Positions 28,174 through 36,438 of a stretch of DNA of 64,000 nucleotides are shown here, piece by piece; position 1 is the first letter of the stretch, and every line of letters starts with the position of its first letter. The translations under genes and the position numbers were made by a program. A model generated the notes under the pieces. It searched no databases, was not told where the DNA came from, and was given only the letters and a program-made list of their open reading frames with translations. The stretch comes from Pseudomonas fildesensis (GTDB lineage: Bacteria; Pseudomonadota; Gammaproteobacteria; Pseudomonadales; Pseudomonadaceae). The stretch lies in assembly GCF_001050345.1 (NCBI RefSeq), contig NZ_LFMW01000008.1:80777-144776 (forward strand), written 5' to 3'.

Positions 28174-28881
28174 ATGGGCGCACAGTGGAAAGTCAAACAT
28201 AAAGAAGCGGCATCCAATGCCAAGGGCAAGATATTCGGCAAGCTGGTGAAAGAAATCACCATCGCCGCCCGCAACGGCGCCGACACCGCGACCAACGCTC
28301 ACCTGCGTCTGGTGGTGGAGCAGGCCAAAAAGGCCTCGATGCCCAAGGAAACCCTGGATCGCGCGATCAAGAAAGGTGCCGGTCTGCTCGGTGAAACCGT
28401 GCAGTACCACCGCGTGACCTACGAAGGGTTTGCACCGCATCAGGTGCCGTTGATCGTCGAGTGCGTTACCGACAATATCAACCGCACTGTGGCGGAAATC
28501 CGTGTGGCGTTCCGCAAGGGCCAACTCGGCGCTTCCGGCTCCGTGGCCTGGGACTTCAACCACGTCGGCCTGATCGAAGCCTCGCCGGAAACCCCGGACG
28601 CTGATCCGGAAATGGCTGCCATTGAAGCGGGCGCCCAGGATTTTGAAGACGGCGAAGAAGAAGGCACCACCCTGTTCATCACCGAAACCACCGACCTGGA
28701 CGCCGTGCAAAAAGCCTTGCCGGAGCAGGGCTTCACCGTGCTGTCGGCCAAGCTGGGTTATATCGCGAAGAACCCGGTCAGCGGTTTGAGCGATGAGCAG
28801 ATGGCGGAAGTCGAAGCCTTTTTGGAAGGTTTGGACAACCATGACGACGTGCAGGATATGTTCGTCGGTTTGGCGGGCTGA
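28174..28881 (+). CDS. YebC/PmpR-family protein, YeeN-like paralogue
   Basis: 235 residues. The family signature is [22 protein letters not shown] (here from about residue 12) and [28 protein letters not shown]. YebC proteins act on transcription or relieve ribosome stalling at proline runs, together with EF-P, which is also encoded in this window. The usual yebC lies next to ruvC; this copy stands alone and has the shorter N terminus ([14 protein letters not shown]) of the YeeN branch. The acidic segment [23 protein letters not shown] is typical of domain 3. Confidence 0.9.
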   Translation: MGAQWKVKHKEAASNAKGKIFGKLVKEITIAARNGADTATNAHLRLVVEQAKKASMPKETLDRAIKKGAGLLGETVQYHRVTYEGFAPHQVPLIVECVTDNINRTVAEIRVAFRKGQLGASGSVAWDFNHVGLIEASPETPDADPEMAAIEAGAQDFEDGEEEGTTLFITETTDLDAVQKALPEQGFTVLSAKLGYIAKNPVSGLSDEQMAEVEAFLEGLDNHDDVQDMFVGLAG

Positions 28882-28904
28882 TTCACCTCCTGGCGGGCTA
28901 ACTC

Positions 28905-28970
28905 CCCTTGTAGGGGGCCGGCTTGCCGACGATGGCGTCCTCGAGATCGCCATCGCCGCCAAACCGGGCG
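28905..28970. repeat. Degenerate REPIN-like palindrome
   Basis: GGGGGCCGGCTTGCCGACGA followed by GATGGCG...CGCCATC makes an imperfect palindrome of the REP type between the yebC-like gene and the kinase gene. One arm is eroded. Confidence 0.4.
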
Positions 28971-28971
28971 C

Positions 28972-30276
28972 CTACAGCGGTTGTAGCGTGGCTTCTATTT
29001 CGCTGAAGCCTGGTCGGGCGAGCACTTCGGGTTGGCAGCAACGTTCGTGCAACCCTTCCAGCGCCTGACGCTTGTCTTCGCTTAACTCCCCGTCAACCCG
29101 CTCCAGCAACTCCCCCAACAATACCCCGAACGCCCGCACTTCAATGCGCTGCAATGCCTTGGTTTCCAAGGTGTCCGCCGTGGCATGGAACGACGCCGCG
29201 CCGAAATCCCCGAGCAAACAGTCGCCCGCTGCATTCCACAGAATATTGTGGCCGTACAGGTCGCCGTGGGTGATGCCGTGCCGGTGCAGGTGTGCGGCCA
29301 CCGAGGCGATGCCGCGTGCCATGCGCAGGGCCACCTCAGCGCTGAAGCGGGTGGCGGGGTGATAGACGTCACGGGAGCAGGACGCCAGGCTCGGCAGGCC
29401 TGCGAGGTTGCGGTAGCTCGGGGCGATCAGGTCCATCACCAGTGCGGCCTGGTCGTCGGGGTGGCCTACCACGCGGCCTTCCACTTTGATCAGGTTGGGG
29501 TGCAGCCCGGCGGCGATGCAGGCTTGCATTTCGTGCAACGGCGAGCCGTCGCTGGTAATCGTGCCTTTATACAGTTTGACCGCGACGGCCTTCGCCGAGG
29601 GCTTCCACACTGCCTTGCGAATAACGCCGGAAGCGCCTTCGCCCAGTACCTCGGCCAGTTCCAGTTGCGCCCAGGGAATATCCGGCGTGGCGTCGTCAGC
29701 CGCGACGTCCACCGCCATTTCCACGGGATTGCCGGCATAGGCCAGCCAGGTCAGGCTTGGCAGCGCCAATAGCCATTGCGGCAGGTGCGTCAGGCGGTTG
29801 GAGGCGATGCGGATCAGCTCCAGGTTTTTGCACTGGGCCAGGCTTTCCGGCAAGTGCGCCAGCTGGTTGCCGGCCAGCATCAGTTTTTGCAGCAGCGGCC
29901 GCTCGCCCAAGGCGTCGGGCAACTGGCTGATGCAGTTGTCGGTGAGGATCAGCCAGCGCAACAGCGGCGGCAACGCGGCAGCGGGGACGTGGCTGATCTG
30001 GTTGGCCTTGAAGCCGATCATGCTCAGCTTGGCGCACTGGCCCAGGCATTCGGGCAGTTCGGTGAAGGCGTTGTCCGAGCAGAACAGCACGCGCAGGTGC
30101 GCCAAGCGATGCAGGTCATCCGGCAGGCTGCGCAGGGCGTTGCCGCTGAGGTTGAGAATCTCGAGGGAGTCGGCCAGTTCGAAGATTTCCCGGGGGAATT
30201 CGGTCAGCCCGCAGGACAGGTCCAGGCGCGTGATGCCGGCCAATTGGCCAGCCTTGAGTTGGGCGAGGGTATTCAT
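28972..30276 (-). CDS. Leucine-rich-repeat protein kinase
   Basis: 434 residues. Residues about 15-195 hold seven or so LRR units (LEILNLSGNALRSLPDDL, LRWLILTDNCISQLP, LQKLMLAGNQLAHLP). A eukaryote-like protein kinase domain follows: glycine loop LGEGASGVIRKAV, lysine in AVAVKLYKG, catalytic HGDLYGHNILW and metal-binding GDFGAA. All key catalytic residues are present, so activity is plausible. No signal peptide or membrane segment is seen, so it is cytosolic. ATG 30276 was chosen because it begins the first LRR cap. It may be co-transcribed with the upstream ZapE-like gene (about 40 bases). The substrate is unknown. Confidence 0.85.
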   Translation of the reverse strand: MNTLAQLKAGQLAGITRLDLSCGLTEFPREIFELADSLEILNLSGNALRSLPDDLHRLAHLRVLFCSDNAFTELPECLGQCAKLSMIGFKANQISHVPAAALPPLLRWLILTDNCISQLPDALGERPLLQKLMLAGNQLAHLPESLAQCKNLELIRIASNRLTHLPQWLLALPSLTWLAYAGNPVEMAVDVAADDATPDIPWAQLELAEVLGEGASGVIRKAVWKPSAKAVAVKLYKGTITSDGSPLHEMQACIAAGLHPNLIKVEGRVVGHPDDQAALVMDLIAPSYRNLAGLPSLASCSRDVYHPATRFSAEVALRMARGIASVAAHLHRHGITHGDLYGHNILWNAAGDCLLGDFGAASFHATADTLETKALQRIEVRAFGVLLGELLERVDGELSEDKRQALEGLHERCCQPEVLARPGFSEIEATLQPL

Positions 30277-30315
30277 GAACGGCGCGGTCACTCGGCAAGG
30301 GGGCGTAAAAGGCGC

Positions 30316-31410
30316 TCATGATACCGGGTCGCGCAAGCGTTGCGGGCTGACTGCCTGCAATTGGTTCAGCCGGCTGGCGGTGCGGGCCAGGTCGATGGCC
30401 TGGCCTGACAGGGATTCGGCCAGGGGCTGTTCGCCGACCAGGACCAGGTGTTTGTCCCGGTCGTAGAGCACGTCCACCAGGTTGATGAAGCGTTGTTGCA
30501 CCGCAATCGGGCAATCCGCCAGGTGCGGCAGCCCATCGATGATCCAGTGGTCGAAGTCCTCGCACAGCAGCAGGTAATCCATCACCGCCGTGAGCTGTTC
30601 GCACAGATCATTGAACGTGAAGGCGATGCGACGCGCCTCACAGTGACGGCATGTCAACTGCCGGGTGCCGACGCTCAGGGCTTGCGCCGGGCAATCTGCG
30701 GCAGGCAGCCCGAGGGCTGCGCGTTGCGCCGCCGTGCCTGGCCACACGTACTGCCCAGCCGTAAAGCGCTGTTCGGCATGGGCCTGGGGCAGGCTGCGAA
30801 AGTCCTGGGGCGAGCTGACTTCCAGCACCTCCATGCGCGCGGCGATCAGGTCGATCACTGGCTTGAAGCGCTCGTGGTACAGCGGGTTGGGCAAGAGTCC
30901 TTCAGGCGGGTAGTTGGACGTCACCAGCACCAGCACGCCCCGAGCAAACAATGCCCTGAACAGCCGATTGATCAGCATGGCATCGCCAATATCGTGGACG
31001 TGGAACTCGTCGAAACACAGCACGCGGCAGCCCGCCAGCAGCTCATCAAGGGTGACGGCCAAGGCGTCGTCATGCTCACGGTGCTCGAACATGCCCCGAT
31101 GCAGGCGGGCGAAAAAATCATGGAAATGCACACGCTGCTTCTCGGCAATCGGCAACGCCTGGAAAAACCCATCAAGCAGCCAGCTTTTGCCGCGCCCCAC
31201 CGGGCCGTGCAGGTACAGGCTGCGAGTGGGTTCGTCGGCCAGCAGATGTGCGGTTTCGCGCGCCATAGCGGCAATCGCCTGCGCCTGGCCTGTGCTGAGG
31301 GTATAGCCCCGCTGCTCGGCCTTGTGCTGAAAGAACATCGGGATGGAGGCGTCGACGCGGGTGCCGGGGGGTTTACCGAACAGGCGTCGGATCAGGGAAA
31401 GCACGGCCAA
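30316..31410 (-). CDS. ZapE/AFG1-like AAA+ ATPase
   Basis: 364 residues. ZapE-type ATPases associate with the division ring, and their mitochondrial relatives (AFG1/LACE1) handle membrane proteins. Walker A is LHGPVGRGKSWL (about 67-78), Walker B is VLCFDEFHVHDIGDAM, and the sensor is VLVTSNYPPEGL. The family's central insert contains CRHCEARRIAF, a two-Cys segment. The start is TTG 31410 with GAGTGA upstream, or GTG six bases later. Pseudomonas usually has another ZapE next to the ribosomal rplM-rpsI region, so this is likely a paralogue; its function with the LRR kinase is unclear. Confidence 0.82.
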   Translation of the reverse strand: MAVLSLIRRLFGKPPGTRVDASIPMFFQHKAEQRGYTLSTGQAQAIAAMARETAHLLADEPTRSLYLHGPVGRGKSWLLDGFFQALPIAEKQRVHFHDFFARLHRGMFEHREHDDALAVTLDELLAGCRVLCFDEFHVHDIGDAMLINRLFRALFARGVLVLVTSNYPPEGLLPNPLYHERFKPVIDLIAARMEVLEVSSPQDFRSLPQAHAEQRFTAGQYVWPGTAAQRAALGLPAADCPAQALSVGTRQLTCRHCEARRIAFTFNDLCEQLTAVMDYLLLCEDFDHWIIDGLPHLADCPIAVQQRFINLVDVLYDRDKHLVLVGEQPLAESLSGQAIDLARTASRLNQLQAVSPQRLRDPVS

Positions 31411-31635
31411 TGCGAGTCACTCTGTAGTGCGGTGGTCGCTTACTTTAGAGGCCCGACCACGTTTTGACCAATCGAGAAGGGCGCCGCCAGATATCTCGAA
31501 AAGGCATGGGGTGTAGACATTACCCAAGCGGTCAGCAGGCGGCGCTGGTTTGGGATGGCCTGGTGTATCTGGAAAACCTGGCGCCCCCTGCAACGCCGGG
31601 ACCTATACCAGTAACGGGCTGCTCGACGTTGGGTT

Positions 31636-32376
31636 CTAGAACTTCAACATCTGCGTGGTCGGCTGGCCCACCGGGCTGACCATCGCATAGTTGTAGCCGG
31701 CCCCGGACCAGTACTCGGCCTGCAGCCCGTCGGCGGTGCGGCTGCCACGGGGCAGGAAGTTGTTTTGCGGTCCCGGTGGGCGAATGTAGAAGCTGATCTT
31801 GCGACCTTGCGAGTCCTCATACACCACCATGGCCGCCGCACCTTGATCGGTGGTGAGCAGGCGACCACTGACCGGTTGGAAGCCCGATTGGCTCATGTCG
31901 GGCAGGCGATGGGCCTGGTTGAAGTAGCGGTCGAGCCAGGCTTGCATCGTGCCGTTGCCCTGGACGCTGTAGTCCGCGGGCATGATGCCGTCCTGGGCAA
32001 ACAGACGGTAGGCCTGCATGGCGTCGGTCATGGGCTGTATCGCCGCATACTCGGTGGCTTCACGGGCCTGCCAGCCGCCCAGGCCGCCGACGCTGACGGC
32101 GATCAACAGCAGCGCCGCCGTGGCCAGGTGGCGCCGCGACTGGCGCTTGAGGCGCTGGCGAATCAGGGCTGGGTCCAGGTCCGGGTTGGCCGGTTGTTGC
32201 AGGGCGCCACTCAACGACGCGCGCAACAACTGTGCATCCTGCTGCCAGGCGTGGACCTGGGCCGCCACGTCAGGGTGGGCGGCCAACCAGGTTTCAAGCA
32301 CGCGACGATCACTCTCCAGCAGTTGGTGGTCGATGTAGGCATGCAAATCGCGTTCGCTGGGGGGCAGGCTGATCAT
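31636..32376 (-). CDS. Anti-sigma factor, single-pass membrane protein
   Basis: 246 residues. The N-terminal zinc-finger-like anti-sigma region (LPPSERDLHAYIDHQLLESDRR) lacks the usual His-x3-Cys-x2-Cys. A transmembrane segment lies at about 83-101 (HLATAALLLIAVSVGGLGG) and the C-terminal 145 residues should be periplasmic. Its ATG overlaps the stop codon of the ECF sigma gene by four bases (ATGA), the classical sigma/anti-sigma pairing. It should hold the sigma factor at the membrane until an envelope signal, perhaps oxidative, releases it. Confidence 0.85.
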   Translation of the reverse strand: MISLPPSERDLHAYIDHQLLESDRRVLETWLAAHPDVAAQVHAWQQDAQLLRASLSGALQQPANPDLDPALIRQRLKRQSRRHLATAALLLIAVSVGGLGGWQAREATEYAAIQPMTDAMQAYRLFAQDGIMPADYSVQGNGTMQAWLDRYFNQAHRLPDMSQSGFQPVSGRLLTTDQGAAAMVVYEDSQGRKISFYIRPPGPQNNFLPRGSRTADGLQAEYWSGAGYNYAMVSPVGQPTTQMLKF

Positions 32377-32879
32377 TTGAGTATCCGCATGGAAGGGCTG
32401 GTGATTTCGCCATCGCTAAGTTGGCGCAAGGCTTGGCGTGCACGGGACAGGCGCGACATCACGGTGCCAATGGGCACGTCGAGGATCTCGGCGACCGCCT
32501 TGTAGCTCAAGCCTTCGACCGACACCCACAGCAGCAGCGCGCGTTGTTCGGTGTTGAGTTGATCGAAGGCTTGCAGGGTCGACTGGGCGATCACGGTACG
32601 TTCTACCGACGGCTGCGCATCATCGCGCCCGGTAAAAAATTCGAGCATGCGCGCGTAGCGACGGGAGCTGCGGTGGGCATCGAGGAACTGCCGGTAGAGG
32701 ATCGAGAACAGCCAGGCGCGCAGGTCGCCTTCGACGCGTTTGTCGGCCCAGCTGATGATCGCTCGTTCCAGCGTCGACTGCACCAGGTCATCGGCGCTGC
32801 TGGCGTTACGGGTCAGGGACACGGCAAAACGCCGCAGCCTGGGGATGATTTCACGTAACTGCTCATCGAGTTCATGCAT
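32373..32879 (-). CDS. ECF-family RNA polymerase sigma factor
   Basis: 168 residues with only the sigma-2 region (SSADDLVQSTLERAI; DLRAWLFSILYRQFLD) and the sigma-4 region (LLLWVSVEGLSYKAVAEILDVPIGTVMSRLSRARQAL). ATG 32879 starts MHELDEQL; upstream in-frame extension would cross the promoter. It is in an operon with its anti-sigma factor and divergent from a catalase-like peroxidase operon. Both sides carry the same promoter (GGAATA, 15 bases, CGTCTC), so the sigma factor very likely transcribes its own operon and the peroxidase operon. Confidence 0.92.
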   Translation of the reverse strand: MHELDEQLREIIPRLRRFAVSLTRNASSADDLVQSTLERAIISWADKRVEGDLRAWLFSILYRQFLDAHRSSRRYARMLEFFTGRDDAQPSVERTVIAQSTLQAFDQLNTEQRALLLWVSVEGLSYKAVAEILDVPIGTVMSRLSRARQALRQLSDGEITSPSMRILK

Positions 32880-32912
32880 GGGATTCTGGCGGGTCACTAC
32901 GCTGGGACTAGA

Positions 32913-32939
32913 GAGACGTCCGGCGTTGAAGATTATTCC
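32913..32939 (-). promoter_or_regulatory. ECF promoter of the sigma/anti-sigma operon
   Basis: On the minus strand GGAATA (32934-32939) and CGTCTC (32913-32918) are 15 bases apart, the pattern of ECF promoters (GGAA-type -35, CGTC-type -10). It lies about 35 bases before the sigma gene start. The divergent promoter at 32968-32994 has identical elements and spacing. Confidence 0.75.
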
Positions 32940-32967
32940 AGGCTGCGAAAAATAAACCAAAGGCCTG

Positions 32968-32994
32968 GGAATAGAGCGGATCGGCGTTCGTCTC
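32968..32994 (+). promoter_or_regulatory. ECF promoter of the peroxidase-cytochrome b561 operon
   Basis: GGAATA (32968-32973), a 15-base spacer and CGTCTC (32989-32994), identical in both elements and in spacing to the promoter on the other strand at 32913-32939. It lies 53 bases before the peroxidase start codon. Confidence 0.75.
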
Positions 32995-33047
32995 AATGCT
33001 CCGACCTTATGTTTCACCCCTAAGGCCTTTGGCCCTGGAGTTCCTTC

Positions 33048-34130
33048 ATGGTAGATCACTCATCACCGCCCCGTCCTCCGTTGAGCACTGCGAGCCTGAT
33101 CGCGCGACTCGTCGGCATCGGTGCCGTGGTTGCTGTTGTTGCGGGGGCGTTTGCCTACGTCAACGGCACCCTCGACCCACAACGACTGCGGCCCAAGACC
33201 TTGGTCAATGCCCTGGAAACCAATAACGGCGTGCACCCGGGCTTGCGGCGTAACCATGCCAAGGGCGTGTGCGTTGCGGGTTATTTCGAGAGCAGTGCCG
33301 AGGCGCGTGCGTATTCCTCAGCCCAAGTGTTCAGCGAGGCCAAGACCCCAGTGATCGGTCGCTTTGCCTTGCCCAGCGGCAACCCCTATGCGCCGGACAG
33401 CAGTGTGCCGCTGCGCAGTTTTGCCCTGCAATTCAGCCAGGCCAACGGCCAGCAGTGGCGCACCGGGATGAACAGCATGCCGGTGTTCCCGGTGGGCACG
33501 CCCGAGGCGTTCTACCAGATGCTCAAGGCGGGCGCGCCCGACCCGGCGACCGGCAAGCCGAACCCGGCGAATATGCCAGCGTTTTTTGCCTCGCATCCGG
33601 AGACGGCGCCGTTTCTGGCATGGGTCAAAACCGCCAAGCCCTCGGCCAGCTACGCAACCGAGACCTATAACGGCATCAATGCATTTTACCTGGTGAGCGC
33701 CGACGGTCAGCGCCAGGCCGTGCGTTGGGGCGTAGTACCGCAAAGCCAGGATGCGCCGGGGGATAGCGCGCCGGCAGGCAATGACTTCCTGGAAAAAGAC
33801 CTGGTGCAACGCCTGGCTTCAGGGCCGCTGCGCTGGCAGTTGAACATGACCCTGGCCAACTCCGGCGACCCGGTGGACGACGCCAGCAAGGCCTGGACTG
33901 GCTCGCACAAGGTGATCAACGTGGGCACCCTCGTGTTGCAAAGCAGCCAGCCACAGGCCGATGGCGATTGCCGCGATATCAACTTCGACCCGCTGATTTT
34001 GCCGAGCGGCATCGAAGCGTCGAATGACCCGTTGCTGGCCGCCCGTTCGGCGGCGTACGCCAGTTCGTACCTGCGCCGCGCCGGTGAGGTCAGCCCGCTG
34101 CACAGCGCCCCTCAGGAGTCGAAGCCATGA
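33048..34130 (+). CDS. Catalase-family peroxidase (SrpA-like), membrane-anchored or exported
   Basis: 360 residues, a minimal catalase-fold heme protein. An N-terminal hydrophobic segment (about 17-39) anchors or exports it. The distal histidine is probably H70 in GLRRNHAKGVCVAGYF; PVIGRFALPSGNPYAPD is the substrate-channel region, and RSAAYASSYLRRAGE near the C terminus supplies the proximal tyrosine. It lacks the C-terminal arm of true catalases, so peroxidase activity is more likely. GGAG lies 7 bases upstream. Its stop overlaps the cytochrome b561 start by four bases, suggesting that b561 feeds it electrons. Confidence 0.85.
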   Translation: MVDHSSPPRPPLSTASLIARLVGIGAVVAVVAGAFAYVNGTLDPQRLRPKTLVNALETNNGVHPGLRRNHAKGVCVAGYFESSAEARAYSSAQVFSEAKTPVIGRFALPSGNPYAPDSSVPLRSFALQFSQANGQQWRTGMNSMPVFPVGTPEAFYQMLKAGAPDPATGKPNPANMPAFFASHPETAPFLAWVKTAKPSASYATETYNGINAFYLVSADGQRQAVRWGVVPQSQDAPGDSAPAGNDFLEKDLVQRLASGPLRWQLNMTLANSGDPVDDASKAWTGSHKVINVGTLVLQSSQPQADGDCRDINFDPLILPSGIEASNDPLLAARSAAYASSYLRRAGEVSPLHSAPQESKP

Positions 34131-34666
34131 ACGGTTCACCACGGTTTTTTGCGCCCATGGCGCGTCTGCTGCATTGGTTGATGGCACTGATGATCATCGC
34201 CATGCTGTTTATCGGCGCTGGCCTGGCGGCGTCGGTTTCGGAGCGGCACGAGTGGCTGATTCACCTGCACAAGCCGCTGGGCATCGCGATTCTGGCGTTG
34301 GTGATTGTGCGGCTGGTCGTACGTTTTTCCACGCGCCAGCCACCGTTGCCCGCCGATTTACCGTTGTGGCAAGTGCTGGCAGCCAAGGCCTCTCATCTGT
34401 TGCTGTATGGGTTGATGCTGGTGTTGCCGCTGCTGGGCTGGGCGATGATTTCGGCGGCGGGCGACCCGGTGATGCTCAGCAGCTCGATTCAACTACCGTC
34501 GCTGGTGGCGGCCAATGCACCGTTGTTTGCGGTGTTGCGCAAGGCCCATGGTTATCTCGCCTACTTGTTGTTCCTGACGGTGTTGTTGCACCTGGCGGCG
34601 GCGTTGTTCCATGGGTTGATTCGGCGTGATGGGGTGTTGCAGAGCATGACGGGCGGCAAGGACTGA
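34127..34666 (+). CDS. Cytochrome b561, partner of the catalase-like peroxidase
   Basis: 179 residues, four transmembrane helices with histidines in RLLHWLMALMIIAM, HEWLIHLHKPLGIAI, LLYGLMLVLPLLGW and HGYLAYLLFLTVLLHLAAALFHGL. It overlaps the peroxidase gene (ATGA) and so is translated with it. A likely role is to carry electrons from membrane quinol to the periplasmic heme peroxidase, an inference from operon structure. It is under the ECF promoter at 32968-32994. Confidence 0.88.
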   Translation: MNGSPRFFAPMARLLHWLMALMIIAMLFIGAGLAASVSERHEWLIHLHKPLGIAILALVIVRLVVRFSTRQPPLPADLPLWQVLAAKASHLLLYGLMLVLPLLGWAMISAAGDPVMLSSSIQLPSLVAANAPLFAVLRKAHGYLAYLLFLTVLLHLAAALFHGLIRRDGVLQSMTGGKD

Positions 34667-34687
34667 CCTGAGCCGTTGGTCGATACC

Positions 34688-34821
34688 TGTGGCGAACGAG
34701 CTTGCTCGCGTTGGGTTGCGCAGCAGCCCCAAAACCTGCCTGCTCGGTGTATCAGGTAATAGGGCCGTGCCTGTAATTGGGCCGCTTCGCGGCCCAACGC
34801 GAGCAAGCTCGCTCGCCACAT
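34688..34821. repeat. REPIN (paired inverted REP sequences)
   Basis: TGTGGCGAACGAGCTTGCTC at the left and GAGCAAGCTCGCTCGCCACA at the right are inverted copies enclosing about 90 bases that themselves contain GGGCCGCTTCGCGGCCC. It lies between the b561 gene and the convergent carboxypeptidase gene. Confidence 0.85.
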
Positions 34822-34824
34822 TAT

Positions 34825-35976
34825 TCAGCGTAGGGTGCTGACGATATCGGCCACCGTGCTTAATACGTCCTTGCCCAGTTGCATCGAACGTTTACCTGAC
34901 CAACCGGTTTGCGGGTTAGGGGCGTCGTCATTGTCCTTGAACGGCATTTCGAGGGTCAGCGACAGGCAGTCGTACTTCTCGCCCACTGAATTGCAGGCCA
35001 GGGTCATATTGGCCTGGCCTGGCAGGTCACGGGTGTAGCCGTGGGTGGTCTGGAAGTCGCGGGTCAGGGCGCTCAAATGGCTGCGGAAGCGTTTTTCCAG
35101 GGCTTCGATTCGCGGGGTGTAGCCCGGGTTGCCTTCACAGCCGGCGGTGAAGATGTAGGGGATTTCTTCGTCGCCGTGTATATCGAGGAACAGGTCGACG
35201 CCGTACTTTTCCATTTGCTGCTGGACGAACAGCACTTCGGGGCTAACTTCCTGGCTGGCGCTCTGCCAGGCGCGATTGAGGTCCTGGCCCATGGCATTGG
35301 TGCGTAGGTGGCCGTGGAAGGCACCGTCCGGGTTCATGTTTGGTACCAGGTACAGGTCGGCGACGGCCAGCAGTTTTTTCAGCTCGGTGTCACCGTCCTG
35401 CTGGAGGCGCTCGATGATGCCTTCCATAAACCATTCGGCCATGTGTTCGCCGGGGTGCTGCTGGGCGATGATCCAGACCTTGCGTCGGCCTGCACCACCT
35501 TTGCCACGGCGCAGCAATTGGATATCGCGGCCTTCGACACTTTTGCCGGTGGCCAGCAGTTTAGTGCCGGCTTGGTTCAGCGCCTGGTCGATCAGCCAGT
35601 CGTGGCGCTCACGGCTGTAAGGTTCGAAGTAGGCGAACCACGCCTGTTTTTCGCGGGTCTCCAGGCTGATGTGCAAGGTTTCGCCGTCAAAACGCGTGGG
35701 TACGCGGAACCAGTTGGTATGGTCGTAGGACGCCACGGCGTTGTAGCCGCTCCACGCGTGCTTATAGGAGGATTGGCTAGCGTTGCTCAGGCGGAAGGTG
35801 TGGGTGTGGCCCACGTGCATGCCTTCGGCCTTGAAGTGAAACCATTGGAAATGTTGGCTGCGGGTATCGGGGTTGATTGCCAGCAGCAACTGATGGGCAT
35901 CACTGGCATCCAGGACCTGGATATTGCCACTGTCGAAGTCGGTGCTGATCTTGATGGAGGTCAAGGCCACGGTCAT
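34825..35976 (-). CDS. M14-family zinc carboxypeptidase (cytosolic carboxypeptidase-like)
   Basis: 383 residues. An N-terminal beta domain (ISTDFDSGNIQVL to NWFRVPTRFDGETL) precedes the peptidase domain, as in the cytosolic carboxypeptidase (CCP/AGBL) branch. Zinc ligands are H174 and E177 in QQHPGEHMAEW and H267 in LDIHGDEEIPY; the catalytic glutamate is in LTLEMPFKDND. NPDGAFHGHLRTNAMGQDLNR is the substrate-binding loop. There is no signal peptide. ATG 35976 was chosen as the start of the beta domain. Bacterial members trim C-terminal residues of unknown proteins. Confidence 0.88.
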   Translation of the reverse strand: MTVALTSIKISTDFDSGNIQVLDASDAHQLLLAINPDTRSQHFQWFHFKAEGMHVGHTHTFRLSNASQSSYKHAWSGYNAVASYDHTNWFRVPTRFDGETLHISLETREKQAWFAYFEPYSRERHDWLIDQALNQAGTKLLATGKSVEGRDIQLLRRGKGGAGRRKVWIIAQQHPGEHMAEWFMEGIIERLQQDGDTELKKLLAVADLYLVPNMNPDGAFHGHLRTNAMGQDLNRAWQSASQEVSPEVLFVQQQMEKYGVDLFLDIHGDEEIPYIFTAGCEGNPGYTPRIEALEKRFRSHLSALTRDFQTTHGYTRDLPGQANMTLACNSVGEKYDCLSLTLEMPFKDNDDAPNPQTGWSGKRSMQLGKDVLSTVADIVSTLR

Positions 35977-36045
35977 AGTCTGGTTGCCTGAATATGAGTT
36001 TGTGGCGGCTATATTACACAGAGGTTGCGCAAGATCTTGACGCAA

Positions 36046-36247
36046 AATTGTTGCGAGGGGAGGGGGGCGTCATCCCTGACGCAGCAGCAGCTTAGAGTCT
36101 ATGAGATTGATTCTCAAGCGCTATCTCGCAAAGATCGGGGCTAGAGCATTCGACTGGCTTTCTTTTGGCGATGGTCTTTTGCTACCATGCGCGCCATCAA
36201 GCAACACACAGTCTTCATTAGCCTGAAGCCATGCCAGGGAAACTGGC
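36046..36247. other. Intergenic stretch with a Fur-like dyad
   Basis: No gene seen. TGAGA-TTGAT-TCTCA (36102-36116) is a perfect dyad resembling part of a Pseudomonas Fur box. No small RNA or ORF is obvious beside it, but it lies only about 250 bases from the prrF Fur box. Confidence 0.3.
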
Positions 36248-36363
36248 AAAAAAAAGACCCGGCCAAAGAGCCGGGTCAAAAACCGTGATTAGCCTGATGA
36301 GGAGATATTCCAAGAGTCCGACCTAAGGTCCCTTGGTCTATCGACTGATCTCGCGATCAGCTG
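36248..36363 (-). ncRNA. prrF: PrrF small RNA (iron-responsive)
   Basis: On the minus strand the transcript starts near 36363 with a CTGATC-GCGA-GATCAG stem loop. It contains CTCCTCATCAGGCTAATCAC (36284-36303), the conserved antisense core that pairs with sodB and other iron-protein mRNAs, continues GGTTTTTGACCCGGC, and ends in the GACCCGGC / GCCGGGTC terminator with a T run at about 36248-36256. The length of about 115 bases fits PrrF. Low iron should relieve Fur repression and let PrrF with Hfq block synthesis of iron-using enzymes. Identification rests on remembered PrrF sequence. Confidence 0.85.
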
Positions 36364-36368
36364 GGTCC

Positions 36369-36398
36369 AATAATAATCATTATCATTTGCAAGTCAAA
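36369..36398 (-). promoter_or_regulatory. prrF promoter with overlapping Fur box
   Basis: On the minus strand TTGACT (about 36392-36397) and TATTAT (36370-36375) are 16 bases apart. The sequence between and over the -10, AATAATAATCATTATCATT on the plus strand (about 36370-36387), matches the Fur consensus core GATAATCATTATC closely. Fur binding here would block RNA polymerase. Confidence 0.8.
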
Positions 36399-36438
36399 TG
36401 TTTTTATCCATGAGATAGAAATATTTTTCCTGCGCGCG

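Noticed and set aside
31464..31679. 71-codon plus-strand frame between the ZapE-like and anti-sigma genes
   Set aside because: No ribosome site, no recognisable motif, and it runs into the anti-sigma gene on the other strand. The 225-base gap holds nothing else I can support.
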